This document shows positions 14,845 through 26,100 of a DNA stretch of 41,586 nt, piece after piece; the first letter of the stretch is position 1; each line of letters starts with the position of its first letter. The stretch comes from an uncultured Eubacteriales bacterium. Lineage in GTDB: Bacteria; Bacillota; Clostridia; Lachnospirales; Lachnospiraceae. The stretch lies in NCBI GenBank assembly GCA_900314565.1, contig OMVU01000036.1, positions 1 to 41,586 on the forward strand. The letters are read 5' to 3'. Both the position numbers and the translations under genes were made by a program. A model generated the notes under the pieces. It saw nothing but the letters and a program-made list of their open reading frames with translations. It was not told the origin of the DNA and ran no database searches.

Positions 14845-17800
14845 TCACACTCTTCTTCTCCGCCGTATCACCAAAACCACTCCCTCCAGGGCAGTAAGCA
14901 TGGTGCCGAAAAGATAGATGAGGTTGGTGCCGGGGCCTCCGGTGTTCGGAAGGGCTGCGCCGGTAGTGTTCTCTACTGTCGCCTGTGCATTTGCGTACTC
15001 TGTAGCTGCTTTGAATGTCTTTACATTGCCATAGGTCACAGCGTCCTTTGGCCAACTGTCCGGAGTACCTTCACCCTTTGTCAGGAGATTGACTCCCTCA
15101 TCTGTCACTTCGATGAAGAACTCGGCGTCGCCAGTAATAACATATTCTTCTGGAGGTGTTTTCTCTGTAATCCTGTAGTACCCGGCAGCAAGGTTGGAAA
15201 ATGTTGCTTTCCCCTGGTCAGCTCCTTCACCAGCCGTGGTCACCGTCTGTTCTGACCCGATTATACTGATCGTGGCATTGGTTCCGTCGATTTGGATCAG
15301 GCCGAACACGGCGCCGTTCAATTTCCTTGAATCATTCTTATCAACTTTCAGAATATCCAGAGAAACCGACGTTTCTTTTTTGACATTCTTTACCGTAACA
15401 CTGGAAGCAGGATTGCTCGCGGGAATTTCGTGCTCGGTATCCGCAGCATTCGAACCTGCCGTGATGTAACTATCAAACGCAAAGCCCGTCGGATTGCTGA
15501 CTTCACGGACGCCATAGGTGTAAACGTATGTCTTACCGTCATCGCTGCCCTTTCCTGTTGTCAGCAATCTGGTAAAGACATGTGAGAAGCTGTTGCCGTT
15601 ATTCAAAGTTACCCGATTTGAATCGGAATTAAAAGTCGGATCAAGTGCAGCATCACCAACGGCATTCTGAGAAGTTGTAGATGCGGTCATCTGATTTACT
15701 TCTCCATTGCCGAAAACCACATAGATATCAGAACTGTCTGGTGTGTCAATCGTCCTGGTTGCCGGTGCAGTTGTCCATCCCCAGTATGCTATATCGGAAG
15801 GTACCTGCCAAAACTCTTTTCCGCTTGGATCAACGATGGTAACTTTAGCAGTCGCTCCGTTATCCATGCTGTCGATAGTGATATCTACACCGCTTTGGTA
15901 TCTCGGTACCAGTAACGTATAAAGTTCACTGCCGCCGCACTGCACAAAGTGCACCGTTGTGCCCGTTGGCTCGGAGCGATACCTCACCAGTTCTACTGTC
16001 GCTTCCAGGTCCTTGATTGCATCACCTGTAAGCTCTGTCTCTCCATTACTGTCATACCACTTTTTCTCTACAGAAATCCGGGTAAAGTCAGGCTCCTGCT
16101 GATTTGAGATGGTTACAGAAACCTTTCCGGGTTCAGTAGTGGTATCATAATCATAAGTGGTCCCATAACCGGTTACTTCAACTTCATCGACGTAGTAAGC
16201 ATAATAGGTAGCCCTGCCTCTTGCATCAAAGGTCACCTCCGGGAGACCGGTAAAGGTAACGCCTGTTCTGTCAACATTGAGTTCATATGTGCCCTCTTCG
16301 ACACGCGCAGGATGATAATTATCCTGATTCTTTACATCATACAGCGTGCCGCCACTGTCAGGCCGGGTATTAAATGGAGTTTTCCCGGTCACCTGATAGA
16401 GCTTGAACCGTACCGTCATGCCGGAGGGCCAGCTCTTGTTGTTGCCTGCCTTGTCCTTCCAGACCTTCTGAACGCTGAGGTCAGTCGTACGTTCATCCGG
16501 CTTCTTCGTGTTCTTCATCGTCTGGATGACCGTCGTATAATTTGTTCCTTCCTCGACTTCATTGACTTCCTGCTGCAGAGACGAATTATATCCCGGTACC
16601 GGCAGTTCTTTTACATAATATGAATAGTAATACCATATCCCGTCTATTTCCTCGACGGAAACGAGCTGGTTATTGGTGCCTTCTCCCAGAACAATTCCTT
16701 TCTCATACAGAGCTTTTTCTATCCTGTAGGTGCCCTCCTTCTCCGCATTTGGCTGATAATACCGGCTGCTTTCGATAATGTAAGGATTTCCTCCTGAAGT
16801 CGGTCTGACAGCATAGGGCTCTCTGCTGACGACACGGAACAGTTGGAAATCAACATAGTCCGGCAGATTTTCGTTTTCATCATCAGTAAGAGGCGTTTCT
16901 CCGTCCTCGTCATACCATGCCTTCGTCACCTTAAAAGCGATTTTGGTTTCTGCAGCTCTGTAATTTCCAATACGATAGACTTTTTCGTTTTCCGTTTCTT
17001 TTACGTCGGTAGCGGAAACGAATCCATCCTGTACCTTTGTTTCTTCCAATTTGTACGCGTACTTATTTCCTTCTGTATCGACACGCGGAAGATTGTTCCA
17101 GTTGTATACCCACGAAATCGAATCATCGTCCTGCCGTATGGGCAGCGTGATCTTGCCCTGAAGAACCTCTCCGTCGGAATTCGTAATCGTGTCGACCGCG
17201 GCATAGTCCTCATTATTCTTCTTTTGATATAGCTGGAACTCGGCCTCATAATTGCTGTTTATTAGAGTTTCATCGCTGATCAACGTACCATCGGCCTCAT
17301 ACCATTTCTTGTCCACCCTGACACTGATCGGTTCCTCTGTCTCGGTATTGTTCATTTTGAGCACATCATTGTAGTAGAAATAAATCCACTTACGATTGTT
17401 ATACTCGTCACGCTCCGTGCCGTAGCAAACCTCATCCGGATCCGTTGTCAGAGTGAATTCCCAGAACTCAACGGAACTGTCGATCTGATATCCCGGAGGA
17501 GATTCTATCTCTTTCAAATAGTAATGTACGCCCTCTTCCAGTTCCGCGCCATGATTTGTCTGGTTCAGCGCAATTAAAACACAGCCGTCCGGATTATCGT
17601 CAGCTCCGGTCGTGAACGTGATGGGCATACCGACTTTCCCAGCTGTATCTGTTCCAATCCCCCAGGTCATGGCCTCTTTCTCTTCCACTCCCCAGGTGTA
17701 TTCACCCTCGGTGACCCATTCATAATTCCCTGTTCCGCGGAAAAGCTGGAATGTTGCTCCGTTCAGTCTCTCGCTGGTCATGCCATTTTTATACTTGATC

Positions 17801-20800
17801 AACTGAATCTGGTATACGTTTGCTCCGGCATTGATTTCCGTACCGAAGTCACGGCTGTCATGTTTCTCCGAGTGGTATCCTTCCATTTCGGCATAGTTGG
17901 AGAACTCCTGCTTAGCAGAACCGATAACAAGGCAGCTATACTCAATCGTATAATGTGTTTCATCCTCGAGATTATAGAACGTACCTATATTGCCATTGAA
18001 ATTCCACTGAATCGTAGGATCCTCTGTTTTTCTTCCATCCTCATCATACCTGTATACCTTGATTGTCGTGTAATCGACAGTCAGATTATCCGTATGCGTA
18101 TCCGTCAGATCCATCGGCTCGCCTTCATTGAGACGGAGCTTATCTTTATTGATGTCAATGACAAAATCATACAACCGATCGTTACCGCCTTGCCCCTGTG
18201 CTACTCTGAAGGAGCCGGTCTTTTCCACTGTCGGCACAGTATACTCTATATCATGATGGTCTTCCGCGCCATTCCACACAGCAGTATTTCCGATTTTATA
18301 AGTACCGCCGTTCTCAATGGCTTTTTGGGTAAAGGAATCCAGGGCAGCCTGGTCTTTCACCCGCATCGTATAATATATTTTGTAGTATTCGTAGAAGGAG
18401 CCGTCCGCTTTCCTGGGCAGATCTGTTGCTGTAATGGTCAGTGTACCGGAACCGTTATCACTAAACTCCGCAGTATATCCATCAACTCCGTTGTTCAGTA
18501 AATGCATCTGAGATGCTGCCGCAATATTATCATGTCCTGTCCAGTCGGTAGCAAATCCCTTTCCAACAAACACCAGGTCATCCGGATTATAAGTATCCGT
18601 TATAACTACGGGCACCTCAGTCACATTAGATAAGATAATATAGTATTCATAATGCGGAAGCTGGACACCATCTACGTAACGAAGATCACTTCCCTGCAAA
18701 TCCTTGATTACCTTCGTGCTGAGCGGAATCCCAACTGCCGTGAAGGGGGATGCATTGTTCACCTTCGCAGTATTCGTATGGTTATACGCCGGGTCTCCGC
18801 CGCCGCGTGTTTCTGCATAAGCGATCCAATCCTGATCATTCCTGGTGCGGATTGTTACCGTGATCGTCCGTGCCTGATCGTCAAGACCCGGGTCTTGTTT
18901 TGCTTCATCCTGATAGAATGTCAACGTTACAACATCACGGGTCTTTCCAACATCATCCAGTTCATATGTGTGCGCCTGGGTCGTTTCAACCGTATAAGTT
19001 TCATGATTGACAAGACCCGTTACTTTTACAATGCTGTCAAAGGTATCCCGGAATTGATGCTGATAAGGAATGTCATCCACAATCGTGAATCCATCAGGGA
19101 AGCCCTCAGGAGGAACCACAACAACGATGTCCCAGTCAATGTATTCCGTGGTAACTGACGTTGCCGTCTTGCCGCCGACAATATCATCTTCTCCCGGATC
19201 ACCGGAGCCGGGGCCAACGCCGGGAACGATACCTGTCCCGGTATCACTGTCGTCGCCTTCGTTGTACGTGTTATTTTTCACTATGGCATTGCCGCTGGCA
19301 TCCCCGGTAAGCCTGGTCTTGTCCACCTCCGTGGTATACGTAATCTCATAGGAGAGGATTTCGTTCTCGTCATCGCCAAGCTGTGGAATCGTATACGCCC
19401 AGGACTGTATGCCATTGCTGTCTTCGATAACCGCAGCTGTGACATCCCGGCTGTAGGTCTTCGTACCATCTTGATTTCTTGCAGTCAGGTGAAGCGTAAC
19501 GTTACCGTTCGCATCAACAGTGTACTTCATCGCGTCCTTGCTGTACCAGTCGATGGAGTCCCTGACCTGATCACCAACAATGGAACCACGGTAGTTGTCA
19601 TTCAGAACGATCTTCCAGCCAATGGTAGCCGTTTCATTGGTCGGATCCTCTGCCTCGTGATCTGTCACCGTTGTGCTGGACTTCGACGTACTGGAGTATT
19701 TGATCCGATTGGTATAGGTATTGGTGTCGTCATCGCCCTGATGATCGTCATTATCAACGATAACCGAATTCGTCCCATCCTCCGACACTTTGATATTTCC
19801 CTTATGATCCAGGGCAGAAGTATCCACATCTGCAGAATAAGTAATCGTGACAGTCTCGTTATGCGTCATTCTGGGGATTGTAAGATTAAAGCCGCCCTCA
19901 TTCGCGGAATCAATGGTATAGGAAGTGCCGGAAGGAGAAACCGTAATAGTGCTTGTGTCAATCTTAAGCAAATTCGTATTTGCGAGGGCATCTCTCACCG
20001 TTACATTGTTACTGTTTCCGGTAGACTGCACAACAACGGTGTAATCCATTTTTCCGGTTGCGGAGTTGTAAGAGGCGCTCTTGGATACGGAAACACTGCC
20101 TTCCGTATCTATATCAACGTTCGGTTTAACTTTATCATTAAACGGCAGCTCAGTGGTCCCTTCGTCGAACTCAGCCGTAAAGTCCAGGTCGAAATGGGCA
20201 TTGGAAGATCTGGTCAGGATATCATCAGGATCCTCACCGAATTTGATATACAGCTTTCCATTCTCCACCCAGTACTCATTCCCTGTGATGGTACCGGCAA
20301 GACCGGCTGGGATATTAAACGTATGGTGCTCGTTCTCAACCAGAGTGAGCCCGGCCGGCAGATCTACAGCGATCGTATCTCCGCCCTTCGGGAATTGGTT
20401 TTGACCCTTTTCATTGAACGAGAGCTTCAGGGCATATCCGACATCCGGGTATACATGCCAGGTATCGTTCTTGCCATAAGTCACGCCGTCAATCGTCAGC
20501 TGTGCGTCTGTTATGAACTTGTTGCCCTCAACGGTCTGCGCGTCAAGAACAGAGATAACAAACCTGCTGCCATTGTCCATCGTGATCGTCAAAGACTCTT
20601 CTGTGCTGAAGGGAGCCAGAGAAGTCAAAAGCCACTCGCCTGCTTCGAGTTCCCGCGTGCTGCGCGGTTCGATTTCGGCATCCTCAAAGACAATGTCAAA
20701 GATTCTGTCCTCCACCACCGCCACAGTAGTCGGAACATCGATACGGGTCACGCGGAGCAGCTTCTCATCGCTGAATTCAACATTTTCCACTCTGCCGATG

Positions 20801-22392
20801 AACGCAGACTCATCGTCGGCGATGCGGAGCGCTTTGATCAGTTCGGAAAGAAGCATTGATGTGCCGCCCTCTATGGTATAGCTGTACTCCCCATAGAAGA
20901 AGTCCACAGTATAGATGACGCCGTAAATCGAGAAGCTCTCCGCTTCGAACTCTACACTGCTGGCATCCGTGTCACTGACTTCGACAACTTCAGCACCCTC
21001 TTTTCCAAAATGCACCGCACTCGCATCGATCTGCGTATCGGCGGGAGAATCCGTCTCTACCACCGGCTGATCGAAAGTGATATTGACACTTACATTTGCC
21101 GCCGGCTGAACTTCCTTCCCGTCAACCATGATCCTGATATCGAAGAATCTTGCCAGCTCCTTCGGAAGCACCCGATCCTTATCAAGACCCATAGCGGCTT
21201 TCGCCTGTTCAAGATATTTCTCGTATGCGCTCGTGCCACTTTTAATTTCGGTAACTTCAAGAACCGCATTTGCCGGAATCTTTGCCTCTGCACCATATGC
21301 GAGCGTAACAGTATAATCGCTGCCCCTTACAGTTAGAGTACCGCTTTCGGTTTTACTGTCTGCCGCAGCGCTGTCTGCTTCCTTCTCAGCGGCGAGCTTC
21401 AGCTCCTCATTGACCGGCCCCGCAACGAGCGTAATAATATCGGAATATTCTTCAAAATTCAGGCTCTTCAGAGTGATGCCCGTGATAACGCCGTTTTTAT
21501 TGAGTGAGATGACAGGTGTCTCATACTTGTCACCGTTCTTCTCCGCCAGGACCATCTCATCGGTAAGATAATCGTAGATGGCTGCACAGATCTTCTCGCC
21601 GGTATGACTGACTGTATTGCTGTGGAAAATGAACTGCACGTCAAAATTGCCTGCCGGCGTATACTCGACAAGGTCCTCATCCGTGAAGACAAGCTGATAC
21701 AGGATCTCCGTCGTCTTTGTATCGACGAAGCTCTTAAGGAGCTCATCCGAAATACGGTCACTGAAGCTCCTGACAACCTCGGGATCCGGAATTCCGCGGA
21801 CCGAGAGGACCGTTCCGTCAGACACGCCCACGGAAAGCTCACCGCTGACCACAACATCAAAATCTTTTCCCTTAAGGGTCATGATCCTTCTGTCACCGAT
21901 GGTACGGACTTCGCCGTTGACGGGCTCTTCTGCATATTCTGTGGCAGTGCTCTCAGCAGTCTGTCCATCTTCTGTCCCTGCGGCAGTGCCTTCAGCCTTC
22001 TGTTCTGTCTCCGCCCTTGCGGAAGTTCCTGCAGCAATCTGTCCAGCCTCCGCCTTTGCAGACACAGCTTTCTCTTCGTCCGCAGCAGGCGCTTCTTCCT
22101 GCTGAGCTTCGTCCTGCAGAGCTTCGCCCGAGTTCTCGCTTTCCGCATGCACGGCCGCAATATCTCCCGGCGCTTCCACCCCTGCCTCTGTGCTTCCCTG
22201 AGATGTCTCCTCCATGACAAGTCCACCAATATCCTCTGTTGCGCTCTTCTCGACAGTGATCGCAGGAAGGATCATTGAATACGTCGTTGTAAAGACGACG
22301 ATTGCTGCAAGGCAGAAGACAAATGCACTCCATTCTCTCGATTTTCTTGAGACTACATAAAATTTTTGGAATATTTTTTTCAGTCTGTCCAT
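14845..22392 (-). CDS. Giant sortase-anchored multidomain adhesin (2515 aa, LPNTG)
   Basis: It starts with the atypical secretion region KSREWSAFVFCLAAIVVFTT and TYSMILPAITVEKS (~15-50), then an A/E-rich low-complexity stretch (~60-165). A domain shared with its neighbour follows (~165-510: MTLKGKDFDVVVSGELSVGV, LTVRGSDYTVTLAYGAEA, FFDIRIMVDGKEV, FSIYGVIYTVDF). A long array of beta-rich isopeptide-type domains fills ~600-1500. A SpaA-like domain begins ~1526 (YQIQLIKYKNGM), and Cna_B stalk repeats begin about 1691 (VRVDKKWYEADG), 1818 (FKVTKAWYDEDGE), 1970 (LSVQKVWKDK) and 2105 (ISVEKKWYDSNG). A last SpaA domain is at ~2341. The anchor is ALPNTGGPGTN (LPNTG 2481-2485), then a helix and RRRRRV. 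It is likely a tip or stalk adhesin covalently fixed by a sortase. AGAAGG precedes the ATG; a terminator follows the gene. Confidence 0.9.
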   Translation of the reverse strand: MDRLKKIFQKFYVVSRKSREWSAFVFCLAAIVVFTTTYSMILPAITVEKSATEDIGGLVMEETSQGSTEAGVEAPGDIAAVHAESENSGEALQDEAQQEEAPAADEEKAVSAKAEAGQIAAGTSARAETEQKAEGTAAGTEDGQTAESTATEYAEEPVNGEVRTIGDRRIMTLKGKDFDVVVSGELSVGVSDGTVLSVRGIPDPEVVRSFSDRISDELLKSFVDTKTTEILYQLVFTDEDLVEYTPAGNFDVQFIFHSNTVSHTGEKICAAIYDYLTDEMVLAEKNGDKYETPVISLNKNGVITGITLKSLNFEEYSDIITLVAGPVNEELKLAAEKEADSAAADSKTESGTLTVRGSDYTVTLAYGAEAKIPANAVLEVTEIKSGTSAYEKYLEQAKAAMGLDKDRVLPKELARFFDIRIMVDGKEVQPAANVSVNITFDQPVVETDSPADTQIDASAVHFGKEGAEVVEVSDTDASSVEFEAESFSIYGVIYTVDFFYGEYSYTIEGGTSMLLSELIKALRIADDESAFIGRVENVEFSDEKLLRVTRIDVPTTVAVVEDRIFDIVFEDAEIEPRSTRELEAGEWLLTSLAPFSTEESLTITMDNGSRFVISVLDAQTVEGNKFITDAQLTIDGVTYGKNDTWHVYPDVGYALKLSFNEKGQNQFPKGGDTIAVDLPAGLTLVENEHHTFNIPAGLAGTITGNEYWVENGKLYIKFGEDPDDILTRSSNAHFDLDFTAEFDEGTTELPFNDKVKPNVDIDTEGSVSVSKSASYNSATGKMDYTVVVQSTGNSNNVTVRDALANTNLLKIDTSTITVSPSGTSYTIDSANEGGFNLTIPRMTHNETVTITYSADVDTSALDHKGNIKVSEDGTNSVIVDNDDHQGDDDTNTYTNRIKYSSTSKSSTTVTDHEAEDPTNETATIGWKIVLNDNYRGSIVGDQVRDSIDWYSKDAMKYTVDANGNVTLHLTARNQDGTKTYSRDVTAAVIEDSNGIQSWAYTIPQLGDDENEILSYEITYTTEVDKTRLTGDASGNAIVKNNTYNEGDDSDTGTGIVPGVGPGSGDPGEDDIVGGKTATSVTTEYIDWDIVVVVPPEGFPDGFTIVDDIPYQHQFRDTFDSIVKVTGLVNHETYTVETTQAHTYELDDVGKTRDVVTLTFYQDEAKQDPGLDDQARTITVTIRTRNDQDWIAYAETRGGGDPAYNHTNTAKVNNASPFTAVGIPLSTKVIKDLQGSDLRYVDGVQLPHYEYYIILSNVTEVPVVITDTYNPDDLVFVGKGFATDWTGHDNIAAASQMHLLNNGVDGYTAEFSDNGSGTLTITATDLPRKADGSFYEYYKIYYTMRVKDQAALDSFTQKAIENGGTYKIGNTAVWNGAEDHHDIEYTVPTVEKTGSFRVAQGQGGNDRLYDFVIDINKDKLRLNEGEPMDLTDTHTDNLTVDYTTIKVYRYDEDGRKTEDPTIQWNFNGNIGTFYNLEDETHYTIEYSCLVIGSAKQEFSNYAEMEGYHSEKHDSRDFGTEINAGANVYQIQLIKYKNGMTSERLNGATFQLFRGTGNYEWVTEGEYTWGVEEKEAMTWGIGTDTAGKVGMPITFTTGADDNPDGCVLIALNQTNHGAELEEGVHYYLKEIESPPGYQIDSSVEFWEFTLTTDPDEVCYGTERDEYNNRKWIYFYYNDVLKMNNTETEEPISVRVDKKWYEADGTLISDETLINSNYEAEFQLYQKKNNEDYAAVDTITNSDGEVLQGKITLPIRQDDDSISWVYNWNNLPRVDTEGNKYAYKLEETKVQDGFVSATDVKETENEKVYRIGNYRAAETKIAFKVTKAWYDEDGETPLTDDENENLPDYVDFQLFRVVSREPYAVRPTSGGNPYIIESSRYYQPNAEKEGTYRIEKALYEKGIVLGEGTNNQLVSVEEIDGIWYYYSYYVKELPVPGYNSSLQQEVNEVEEGTNYTTVIQTMKNTKKPDERTTDLSVQKVWKDKAGNNKSWPSGMTVRFKLYQVTGKTPFNTRPDSGGTLYDVKNQDNYHPARVEEGTYELNVDRTGVTFTGLPEVTFDARGRATYYAYYVDEVEVTGYGTTYDYDTTTEPGKVSVTISNQQEPDFTRISVEKKWYDSNGETELTGDAIKDLEATVELVRYRSEPTGTTVHFVQCGGSELYTLLVPRYQSGVDITIDSMDNGATAKVTIVDPSGKEFWQVPSDIAYWGWTTAPATRTIDTPDSSDIYVVFGNGEVNQMTASTTSQNAVGDAALDPTFNSDSNRVTLNNGNSFSHVFTRLLTTGKGSDDGKTYVYTYGVREVSNPTGFAFDSYITAGSNAADTEHEIPASNPASSVTVKNVKKETSVSLDILKVDKNDSRKLNGAVFGLIQIDGTNATISIIGSEQTVTTAGEGADQGKATFSNLAAGYYRITEKTPPEEYVITGDAEFFIEVTDEGVNLLTKGEGTPDSWPKDAVTYGNVKTFKAATEYANAQATVENTTGAALPNTGGPGTNLIYLFGTMLTALEGVVLVIRRRRRV

Positions 22393-22516
22393 AGGCTGCC
22401 TTCTTTCATTTTTTTATTGCCCATAATCATTATCCAACCATCCGTATATGTTATTAGAAAGTCTGACAGCATCGTCTTCTTATTCCGATACCGTTTTTCT
22501 TCACGTCGGGCAACGT

Positions 22517-22586
22517 TGTATTCTTGGTGGTACACATTATTAACCTGGCAAAATCCTTTCGCTGCAGGTGAACCTGATTTTATAGG
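22517..22586 (-). promoter_or_regulatory. Conserved pilus-locus promoter/leader element, copy B
   Basis: On the minus strand TATAAAAT (-10-like) is followed by CAGGTTCACCTGCAGC, then GAAAGGATTTTGCCAGG and TTAATAATGTGTACC. It lies 125-195 bases upstream of the 2515-aa adhesin start, giving a leader of roughly 170 bases. It shares the GCAAAATCCTTT(T/C)GC dyad and the downstream GGTACACATTATT block with copy A. Confidence 0.65.
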
Positions 22587-22587
22587 A

Positions 22588-22938
22588 TTTTTATATGTTA
22601 AATTATTGTTCTGAAAATTGTCCGTCTGACTCTGCAGACCCGTTCTTCAAAGGATCAATCCGTCTCTTTCGGAAAGGGAGAATCCGGGAAAATGCCGCTT
22701 TCCGAAGGCGTTGATCTCATCAAGTCAAATGTCCATTAATCCATTTTTCTTATGTATTATATTGTTTACAATTTCAATATGTATTTATATTTAATATATT
22801 ATTTATGTTTTAAGTATTTCTGATCAGCCTTTCCATTTTTCTGAAACTGCCCGCATGCCTACCGTAACTGCCAGGATCCAGGAACGCCTCGGTGATCTCA
22901 TCACATTACCCAGATCACGAGAATTCTTCGTCAGAAAG
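22588..22938. other. Gene-free, AT-rich spacer between the two giant adhesin genes
   Basis: No gene is visible. The stretch includes a CTTTCGGAAAG…CTTTCCGAAG inverted repeat (~22664-22710) and very AT-rich DNA at ~22740-22815, either of which may contribute upstream promoter elements. AGGAACGCCTCGG near 22882 repeats a short piece of the hairpin cluster at ~14620 (AAGAACGCCTCGG), suggesting that the two intergenic regions share ancestry beyond the leader element. Confidence 0.5.
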
Positions 22939-22987
22939 AAAAAGCATCCCACAGAAGACCCAAGGGTCTCCCATGAGATGCCTTTTT
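22939..22987 (-). terminator. Intrinsic terminator of the 2058-aa adhesin gene
   Basis: On the minus strand GGCATC…GAGACCC TT GGGTCT…GATGC forms a long stem with small bulges, flanked by an A-run and followed by TTTTT. It lies about 120 bases past the adhesin stop at 23105. Confidence 0.88.
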
Positions 22988-23104
22988 GAATTCGCCTGCT
23001 GCAAATAACAGCATGCTTCTGATCATCAGTGAAGCTCCGCAGCTCTTGAGATCTGACTTTTCATTCTTCACAGTTCTTACACTTACTGTATATCTGTACG
23101 CCTA

Positions 23105-26100
23105 TTATCCGACATACATTCTGCGTCGTGTCACTAAGAGGACGCCTGCACCAATCAGAAGGACTGCACCAACGATATAGAAGATCGTGGTACCCATGCC
23201 GCCGGATTCAGGAAGTTCATAGGACTCTTCTGCAGTATTAATAATCGCTTCTCCATCCTTCGCACCACCCTGCGTCTCACTCTCTCCCGCTTTATAGACC
23301 GGATCCTTATATTTATCAACCCTCTCTTCTGTCACTTTATAAGAATCGCCATTATTATATGGCAGCCCCTTGATCTCAAATTTATACTCATAAGTCTCAT
23401 TGTTAACAGTTTTAACGGTTAAGATCGGGGCTCCCTCTTCTTGTCCGAAAATCTCTTTTCCTTCTATAAGGTCTCCTTTGGAAATCGTATACGTTCTTGA
23501 GTAAGTTTGATTTACTCCGCTTACGGTAACAATGATAGATGTGTTATCTGCCCACGCCATCCGTTCACCATTGTTCATCCAGATCTTCTCAAAGTCGATC
23601 TTCGTCGCATTATTCGTGAAAGAGACGACCGGAGCTTCCCTCGCCACCTTTCCGGCAGCTACCACGACCTCTACAGATCGTGAAGTGATTGTCGCAGGTG
23701 TGTTATCAATGGTCGCTCCAATCAGTTCCGTCCCTGTTTGAGAAGCCTCAGTGATGACGTATGTTCCCGCCGGCAGGTCTTTGATTTCTTCCGACTCAGC
23801 AACATTGCTGCCGTCAATGGTCAGTTCTATCGTTCTGGGCTCAAATTCTTCATCATCCTTTTTCGCGATTTTGAATGTGTATGTACCGTTCACCAGTGAA
23901 TATGTCTCCGCTGTCGGATCAATACCATTCACTTTTACTATCTTTTTGATTTTCAGGGAGCCTTTCGATTCCTTCTTATTCGTGAACACGATCGTCTCCG
24001 TTTCCTGCGTAAGTTCGCCGGTATGCGATCTTCCATTCTCTGTTATGTGCCCTGTTACGTTCCCATCTTCGTCAAATGTATCGTATCTGACAGTCGTCGT
24101 GAATTCGTTCCCTTCCTCATCTGTCAGAATCTCTTCGACCTTGTACTTTGTTCCCCTTTCAAAGCCCCAGAACATTTTCTGTTCCCTGTTCTTCAAAATG
24201 AACTCGAACACGCCGTTTTCAAACTGATCATTGCCGTACTTCTCGTTATACGAAGTATCAACTCCTCCGCTGTCATCAAGAATCGAGATTTTAAAATGAT
24301 AATTCGCCTCCAGATCCGCTTCTTCCGTACTCTCGACATTCTTCTCAATGACCAGGCCTTCAAGCGGCCAGTTCTTGATCTGCATCGAATCAGAATAGTA
24401 ATAAACGAAATGATTATAATCGATCTGTGCCATATCCGTGACTAAGGTAAACAGATAGTCAAATGATATCGTTCCGTACCCATCCAGCGGCTCTATCTCC
24501 TGAAGATGATACACTTCGCCATAAAAAATCTCAAACTCGTCACCGTCAATGAGCACTTCGCCGTTCTCATCACTTGTCAGGATCAGTTCCTTTGTTCCTT
24601 TGGAATCAAAACTAAGATCAGCATTTTCCGCAAAAAATTTGAACTGTACTCCCTCAAGTTTTTTGCTTGCATCATATCCGTCAACTTTTACAATTTTGAA
24701 GCTGGCTAATGCACTTTCTCCTTCTCCTGTAACTTTGTATATTTTTGTGCTTTCCGTGTGCTCCTCTCTTCCGTTAATTTCTGCATCGTTTTTAATCGTG
24801 ACCTCTCCGTTGCCAACGACCAGCGCCTCGTAGGTAATCGTCACGGCAGTAGAATCAGGAATGGTATATTTGACGACGGTCGAGCCGTCATCCCGACCGG
24901 TTGCGGAATATGGAACCGGCATTCCTTCCGGATCGGTGGTAATGGATACCGAACTGTAATCAAGACTGAGATTCGGACTCATCTTATCTGTCAGCGTCAT
25001 CGGTTCGCCCTGATTCAGCATTGCCTTTGCCTGATTGAAAGTGATCTGATATCTTGCTGTACGGTTGGTGCCGCCCAGTTCATTTTCATTCAGCAGCTTC
25101 TTATCAAAATAGTCATAAACCGTCTTATATGTATAAGAAGATTCATGATCTCCCCATTTAGCGGTATTTGTGAGATCATGCTCACCGCCGTTCGCGATGG
25201 CCAGGGCATCCAAATCAACACCATCCTTGAGCTTCAGAAAATACTGTATCTTGTAATGAGAATAGAACGGCCCATTTCCCATCCTGGGCACAGTGTTCGC
25301 AGTGATAATGACCCCATCGCTTGTCTCTGAATATGAGACAGGTGTCTCTCCGAATCTCTGATCCCATTGGTTTCCTCCCCATATTTTCATATGCCGGTAA
25401 TCGGTACTCCCGGTATCGATTTCAAGAAGGCTTGTATCAAACGTATCTTTTATACTCACCGGGGTATCTGAAACTCCGGATAATGTAAGAGTATATAGTA
25501 TGGATTTTACTTTCCCTGTCTGTTCATCTGTTTGTACCTCTCCTGTCTTTTTTATATCAGGTTTATCAAAAGTAACGGTTGCTTCAGCTTTTTCGGGTCC
25601 AATGGCAATCGTATTAATATGATTCATCAAATATTTATACTCATCAGATTCGACAGCATAACCAGCTGAAAGCCATTCCTGATTAACTTTCGTTGTAAGC
25701 CTGATTTTTATAGTATGTCCTCCCGGAGTACCCAGAAGCCCCGTGGTCTTATACTCACCCTCGCCTTTATAGAAAGTAATAGTCAACATGTTCGAGGCAT
25801 AAGAAACTTCATAGGATTCACCGTCCAGAAAATCCGAAATAACCAGAGTCCCTTCCTTATAATTATCAACCATCATCTTGCCATCCCAAAAGCGGGCAGG
25901 AAAAGTATCTACTACAACTGCTTGTGACAGACCTCCTTCCGGAACATAGAGGCTAGCTATCCAATTGATTTCCTCTGTAGAATATGACTCAATATCTTTT
26001 GTGATTTTTGTCTTATCCTTCGGCGTAATTTGAATCCCACCGCTGTCTCCGTTTGCAATATTATTCAGCGTGATAGCTACTCCGCCGTCATTGACCTTCT

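Noticed and set aside
19471-20859. 462-aa plus-strand open frame opposite the 2515-aa adhesin
   Set aside because: Antisense shadow of a strongly supported Cna_B-type protein; no motif, no start context.
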